Below are positions 14,425-16,956 of a stretch of DNA of 16,956 nucleotides, piece by piece. This DNA is from Deltaproteobacteria bacterium (GTDB lineage: Bacteria > Desulfobacterota > DSM-4660 > Desulfatiglandales > Desulfatiglandaceae): the NCBI GenBank assembly GCA_013349725.1, contig DUZB01000034.1:1-16956 (forward strand), read 5' to 3'. Made by a program: the position numbers and the translations under genes. Numbering within the stretch: the stretch's first letter is position 1; every line of letters starts with the position of its first letter. The notes under the pieces are model-generated. The model did no database searches, was not told where the DNA came from, and was given only the letters and a program-made list of their open reading frames with translations.

Positions 14425-15750
14425 ATGAAGTGCGGAGGCAGTCTCATGATGGGGTGTATTCTTTTTCTGTCAGCCATTTTCCTCTTTTTTCAGGAAGTGA
14501 AGGCCGGAGAAAAAAAGGTCTATACCCTGGATGAGTGCGTGAAAGAGGCTCTGGCCAATAACTGGAAATTGAAAGCAAAAAAGGAACAGATCAATCAGGC
14601 GGAATATGTGAAAAATCAGGCAAGAGCGAATCTTCTTCCCAGGTTGAGCACCTCTTACGGCTACAAGAGATTTGGCATGAACCAGGAAGTCTTTTTTTCA
14701 GGACTTTCCAGACCGTTTGAAGTGGGCAGCCAGAATAATTACCAGTGGAGAGGGACTGTAACCCAGCCGATTTTTACCGGATTTGCCTTGATCAGCCAGT
14801 ATCGTCTTTCAGAATTGGGGATTGATCAGTCCGAGCTGGAAGTGCAGACACAAGAACTGGATCTGGCTTTGAATGCCAAGGCGGCCTATTTCAGTATTCT
14901 TACGGCGGACATGGCTGTGGAGGCCGCATTAAATGCAGCGGAAGCCCTGGAGTCACATGCCGAAGTGGCCCGGAATTTCTATAAGGTGGGAATGATTCCC
15001 ATTAATGACCTGCTTGAATCGGAAGTAAACGCCAGTAATTCAAAACATGACTTGACGTCTGCAAAGAATGAGTCCAGGTTGGCTCGTTCAAGTTTCAACG
15101 CGGTCTTGTCCCGGCCGGTCAATGCCGAAGTGGAGGTGGAAAAAATGGAGGTTCATAACCCGGAGCATGGAAATTTTCAGGAATATGTGGAGATTGCCTT
15201 CAAGAATCGTCCGGAGATGAAACTTATTGATGTGAACCTCCTTCAAACGGATCAGCAGATCAGATTGAGCAGAAGCAAATATTATCCTGAAGTCGTGTTT
15301 ACCTGGGATTATATAAAGCAGGGAGATACCCCTTCGGTGTCGGGCGGGGAGTTTCATCAGGCCAGCAACTGGGAAGCGGTCATCGGCATGGAGTGGGCAT
15401 TCTGGGAATGGGGCAAGACCTACTACTCCGTAAAGCAGCAAGAAAGCGTAAAAAATGAAGTGATGAAGACCAAAATGGAGCTGGAACAACAGATCCAGCT
15501 GCAGGTGAAAGATGCGGTTCTTGATCTGCAGACCGCGGAGGAAAACATCCCCATAACGAGAAAAGCTGTGGAGCAGGGAGAAGAAAATCTAAGGGTGAGT
15601 CAGGAGCGCTACAAGGCACAAGTGAGCACTTCCACGGAGGTCCTTGACGCGCAGCGGTACCTGACCAGGGCCAGAGTGAATCATTTTAACGCACTTTTCG
15701 ACTATCACCTGGCAAGGGCCAGATTGTTGAGGGCCATGGGAACCTATTGA
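14425..15750 (+). CDS. TolC-family outer membrane factor
   Basis: A 441-residue outer-membrane efflux protein of the TolC/OMF family. A signal peptide is clear (residues 1 to about 27: charged start, CILFLSAIFLFF core, VKA before GEKK). The mature protein starts with YTLDECVKEALANNWKLKAKKEQI, the usual opening helix. Long heptad-rich helices follow, with the internal duplication typical of the family: VEAALNAAEALESHAEVARNFY with MIPINDLLES, and later ITRKAVEQGEENLRVSQERY with VSTSTEVLDA. Length suits the family (about 420-480). OMFs form trimers that pair with a periplasmic adaptor and an inner-membrane pump. No adaptor or pump gene is adjacent, so it may serve a system elsewhere. The next gene, ftsE, is 59 bp downstream and could be cotranscribed. 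Confidence 0.92.
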   Translation: MKCGGSLMMGCILFLSAIFLFFQEVKAGEKKVYTLDECVKEALANNWKLKAKKEQINQAEYVKNQARANLLPRLSTSYGYKRFGMNQEVFFSGLSRPFEVGSQNNYQWRGTVTQPIFTGFALISQYRLSELGIDQSELEVQTQELDLALNAKAAYFSILTADMAVEAALNAAEALESHAEVARNFYKVGMIPINDLLESEVNASNSKHDLTSAKNESRLARSSFNAVLSRPVNAEVEVEKMEVHNPEHGNFQEYVEIAFKNRPEMKLIDVNLLQTDQQIRLSRSKYYPEVVFTWDYIKQGDTPSVSGGEFHQASNWEAVIGMEWAFWEWGKTYYSVKQQESVKNEVMKTKMELEQQIQLQVKDAVLDLQTAEENIPITRKAVEQGEENLRVSQERYKAQVSTSTEVLDAQRYLTRARVNHFNALFDYHLARARLLRAMGTY

Positions 15751-15789
15751 GGAAATAACGAAGAAAACCTCATGACTCCATTCAACCCC

Positions 15790-15808
15790 GGATTTTTGAA
15801 TAGGATAC
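15790..15808 (+). repeat. Lone end of the MITE-like family, supplying the ftsE ribosome binding site
   Basis: GGATTTTTGAATAGGATAC matches the right end of the full element (10804-10822) at 17 of 19 positions, and its GGATTTTTGAA part is the exact reverse complement of the family's left end. Nothing else of the element is visible except ATTCAA at 15780-15785, which pairs with TTGAAT at 15797-15802. AGGA (15802-15805) lies 4 nt before the ftsE ATG at 15810 and is the only Shine-Dalgarno-like sequence there. Confidence 0.55.
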
Positions 15809-15809
15809 G

Positions 15810-16454
15810 ATGATACAGCTATTCCGTTTGTTCAAGAAATTCGGTGATCACACCGCACTGCATGATGTAAGCATGCACGTTGCCAAGGGCGAGTTTGTTT
15901 TTATAACGGGTCCGAGCGGTGCGGGCAAGACAACGCTGCTGCGTTTGATTCACGGTTCTGAAAAACCTTCGAGTGGAAACATACTGGTCGACTCCATTAA
16001 TTTGAGCAGGATAAGCAGGGTGAGGCTTGATCTCCTCCGCCAAAAAATCGGGTACGTTTTCCAGGATTTCAAATTACTGCCCAACCGGACCGTATCGGAG
16101 AATGTGTCCATCGCCCTGGAGATTATGGGAGCGCCTGACAGTGTGATACAGAGTAAAACCCGCCAGGTGCTCGAATTTGTCGGCCTGAAGAAGAAAGCTC
16201 ACCTACTGCCCCTTGTCCTGTCAGGAGGGGAGCAGCAGCGAGTTGCTATTGCCAGGGCAATGGTAAAGGATCCGCTTATTCTGCTCGCTGATGAACCTAC
16301 GGGCAATCTGGATTCTGATTTAACCACCCGGATTATGGAGATGTTTAAGGAAATCCACCAGCGAGGAGCAACCGTGGTGGTGGCAACCCACAGCCGGGAA
16401 CTTCTGGAAAATAACGATTTCAGGACGATCGTTTTAAATCAAGGAATAATCTAA
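15810..16454 (+). CDS. ftsE: Cell division ATP-binding protein FtsE
   Basis: A 214-residue ABC ATPase that pairs with the membrane protein FtsX. The FtsEX complex couples ATP hydrolysis to activation of periplasmic cell-wall hydrolases at division. All nucleotide-site elements are intact: Walker [10 protein letters not shown] (34-42), Q-loop Q85 in VFQDFKLLP, signature LSGGEQQR (137-144), Walker B LILLADEP with E162, and H-loop H194. The short length and FQDFKLLP are typical of FtsE rather than of lipoprotein exporters such as LolD, which are close relatives. The identification is supported by the ftsX-like gene 4 nt downstream. The ATG at 15810 gives the normal N-terminus; its Shine-Dalgarno seems to come from a repeat end. 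Confidence 0.92.
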   Translation: MIQLFRLFKKFGDHTALHDVSMHVAKGEFVFITGPSGAGKTTLLRLIHGSEKPSSGNILVDSINLSRISRVRLDLLRQKIGYVFQDFKLLPNRTVSENVSIALEIMGAPDSVIQSKTRQVLEFVGLKKKAHLLPLVLSGGEQQRVAIARAMVKDPLILLADEPTGNLDSDLTTRIMEMFKEIHQRGATVVVATHSRELLENNDFRTIVLNQGII

Positions 16455-16458
16455 CCAC

Positions 16459-16956
16459 ATGGTGGCAACAGGCGGCCGTTTCTATTCTATGGAACAGACC
16501 TTGAAACATATCCGAAAGAACCGGTTTGTTTATGGTGTTGCTGTAGGCGCCACCATGGGGTCGCTGGTCATCCTTGGGTCGTTTTTTTTGTTGTTCGGCA
16601 ACCTTAATGCCTGGATAAAAAGCTGGGGACATACCTTTTCAATGACGGTCTACCTGCAGGATGATATCAGTGATTTTAAACGGGATAAGGTGGATTCTTT
16701 TATCCGGGGCCTCCCAGGGGCGGAAATCAGTAAATATATTTCGAAGAAACAGGCGATGGCCGATCTCAAAAGCGCCCTTGGGCCGGAATCTGTTCTTCTG
16801 GACCGGTTATCACGCAATCCGCTTCCCGCGTCCTATGAGATCATTTTTGAAGGCGAAGGCGAGGATTTTGAAAAGAACATTCGAGAGATCAGGGGAAATC
16901 TTGAAAAACTGGATGGGGTGGAGGAGGTTCAGTTTAATCATGAATGGCTGAAAAGG
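16459..16956 (+). CDS. ftsX: Cell division protein FtsX, N-terminal part, cut by the window end
   Basis: An open frame of 166 codons runs off the end of the window, starting 4 nt after the ftsE stop. It has a cytoplasmic start (MEQTLKHIRKNRF), a first membrane segment (about 24-47, with GVAVGATMGSLVILGSFFLL) and then the periplasmic domain (SMTVYLQDDISDFKR, ADLKSALGPESVLLDRL, NPLPASYEIIF, VEEVQFNHEWLKR). The N-P-L-P-A-S-Y-E motif is a hallmark of the FtsX extracellular domain. The last three membrane segments lie beyond the window. The start is either ATG 16459 (weak AAGGA 13 nt upstream) or ATG 16489; tight spacing to ftsE favours the first. Confidence 0.9.
   Translation, partial: MVATGGRFYSMEQTLKHIRKNRFVYGVAVGATMGSLVILGSFFLLFGNLNAWIKSWGHTFSMTVYLQDDISDFKRDKVDSFIRGLPGAEISKYISKKQAMADLKSALGPESVLLDRLSRNPLPASYEIIFEGEGEDFEKNIREIRGNLEKLDGVEEVQFNHEWLKR

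Noticed and set aside
16661..16951. 96-codon plus-strand frame near the window end
   Set aside because: It is a shifted reading inside ftsX. The ftsX frame is open from 16459 to the window end and shows FtsX motifs.

Overview
The window looks like a chromosomal segment of an anaerobic, Gram-negative, deltaproteobacterial-type organism (Desulfobacterota: Desulfobacterales or Syntrophobacterales-like). This rests on gene content and style only: oxygen-sensitive 2-hydroxyacyl-CoA dehydratase/activase-type proteins, a radical SAM enzyme, an outer-membrane TolC-family channel, FtsEX, a full-length proofreading PolA, and abundant intergenic palindromes and heptanucleotide tandem repeats. No rRNA, tRNA, CRISPR array, transposase gene or phage gene was seen.

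Layout. 1-325: repeat-rich non-coding DNA holding a short remnant that reads like the C-terminus of a PIN-domain (VapC-type) toxin, with an inverted pair of GC-rich palindromes beside it. 326-691 (minus): a single-domain response regulator whose phosphoacceptor Asp is replaced by Glu. 856-3537 (plus): polA. 3544-3635: a degenerate period-7 tandem array that runs exactly up to the start codon of a radical SAM gene. 3636-10531 (plus): a tightly packed operon of radical SAM protein, a fused double-ATPase acyl-CoA dehydratase activase, its dehydratase-like partner, and ribonuclease G (rng); junctions overlap or have 0-1 nt gaps. 10532-10844: a second heptad array followed by a 263-bp nested palindromic element. 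10845-12662 (plus): a membrane M48 metallopeptidase with a TPR tail. 12663-12958: a third heptad array and a shortened copy of the palindromic element. 12959-14110 (minus): a membrane-anchored HtrA/DegP-type protease with its own sigma70-like promoter. 14425-15750 (plus): a TolC-family outer-membrane factor. 15810 to the window end: ftsE and the first 166 codons of ftsX.

How the genes relate. The 3636-10531 cluster joins iron-sulfur/radical chemistry (radical SAM, activase, dehydratase) to an RNA-processing enzyme by translational coupling; the shared biological purpose is not evident. The right half is a cell-envelope neighbourhood: M48 and HtrA proteases for membrane/periplasmic quality control, a TolC-type channel, and FtsEX for cell-wall hydrolase control.

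The most unusual part is the intergenic DNA. A family of MITE-like elements with ends related to TTCAAAAATCC / GGATTTTTGAA occurs three times: full and nested at 10560-10822, shortened at 12857-12951, and as a lone end at 15790-15808, where it appears to supply the ribosome binding site of ftsE. Three separate heptad arrays with different units occur in other spacers. All comparisons were done by eye; no database search was possible.
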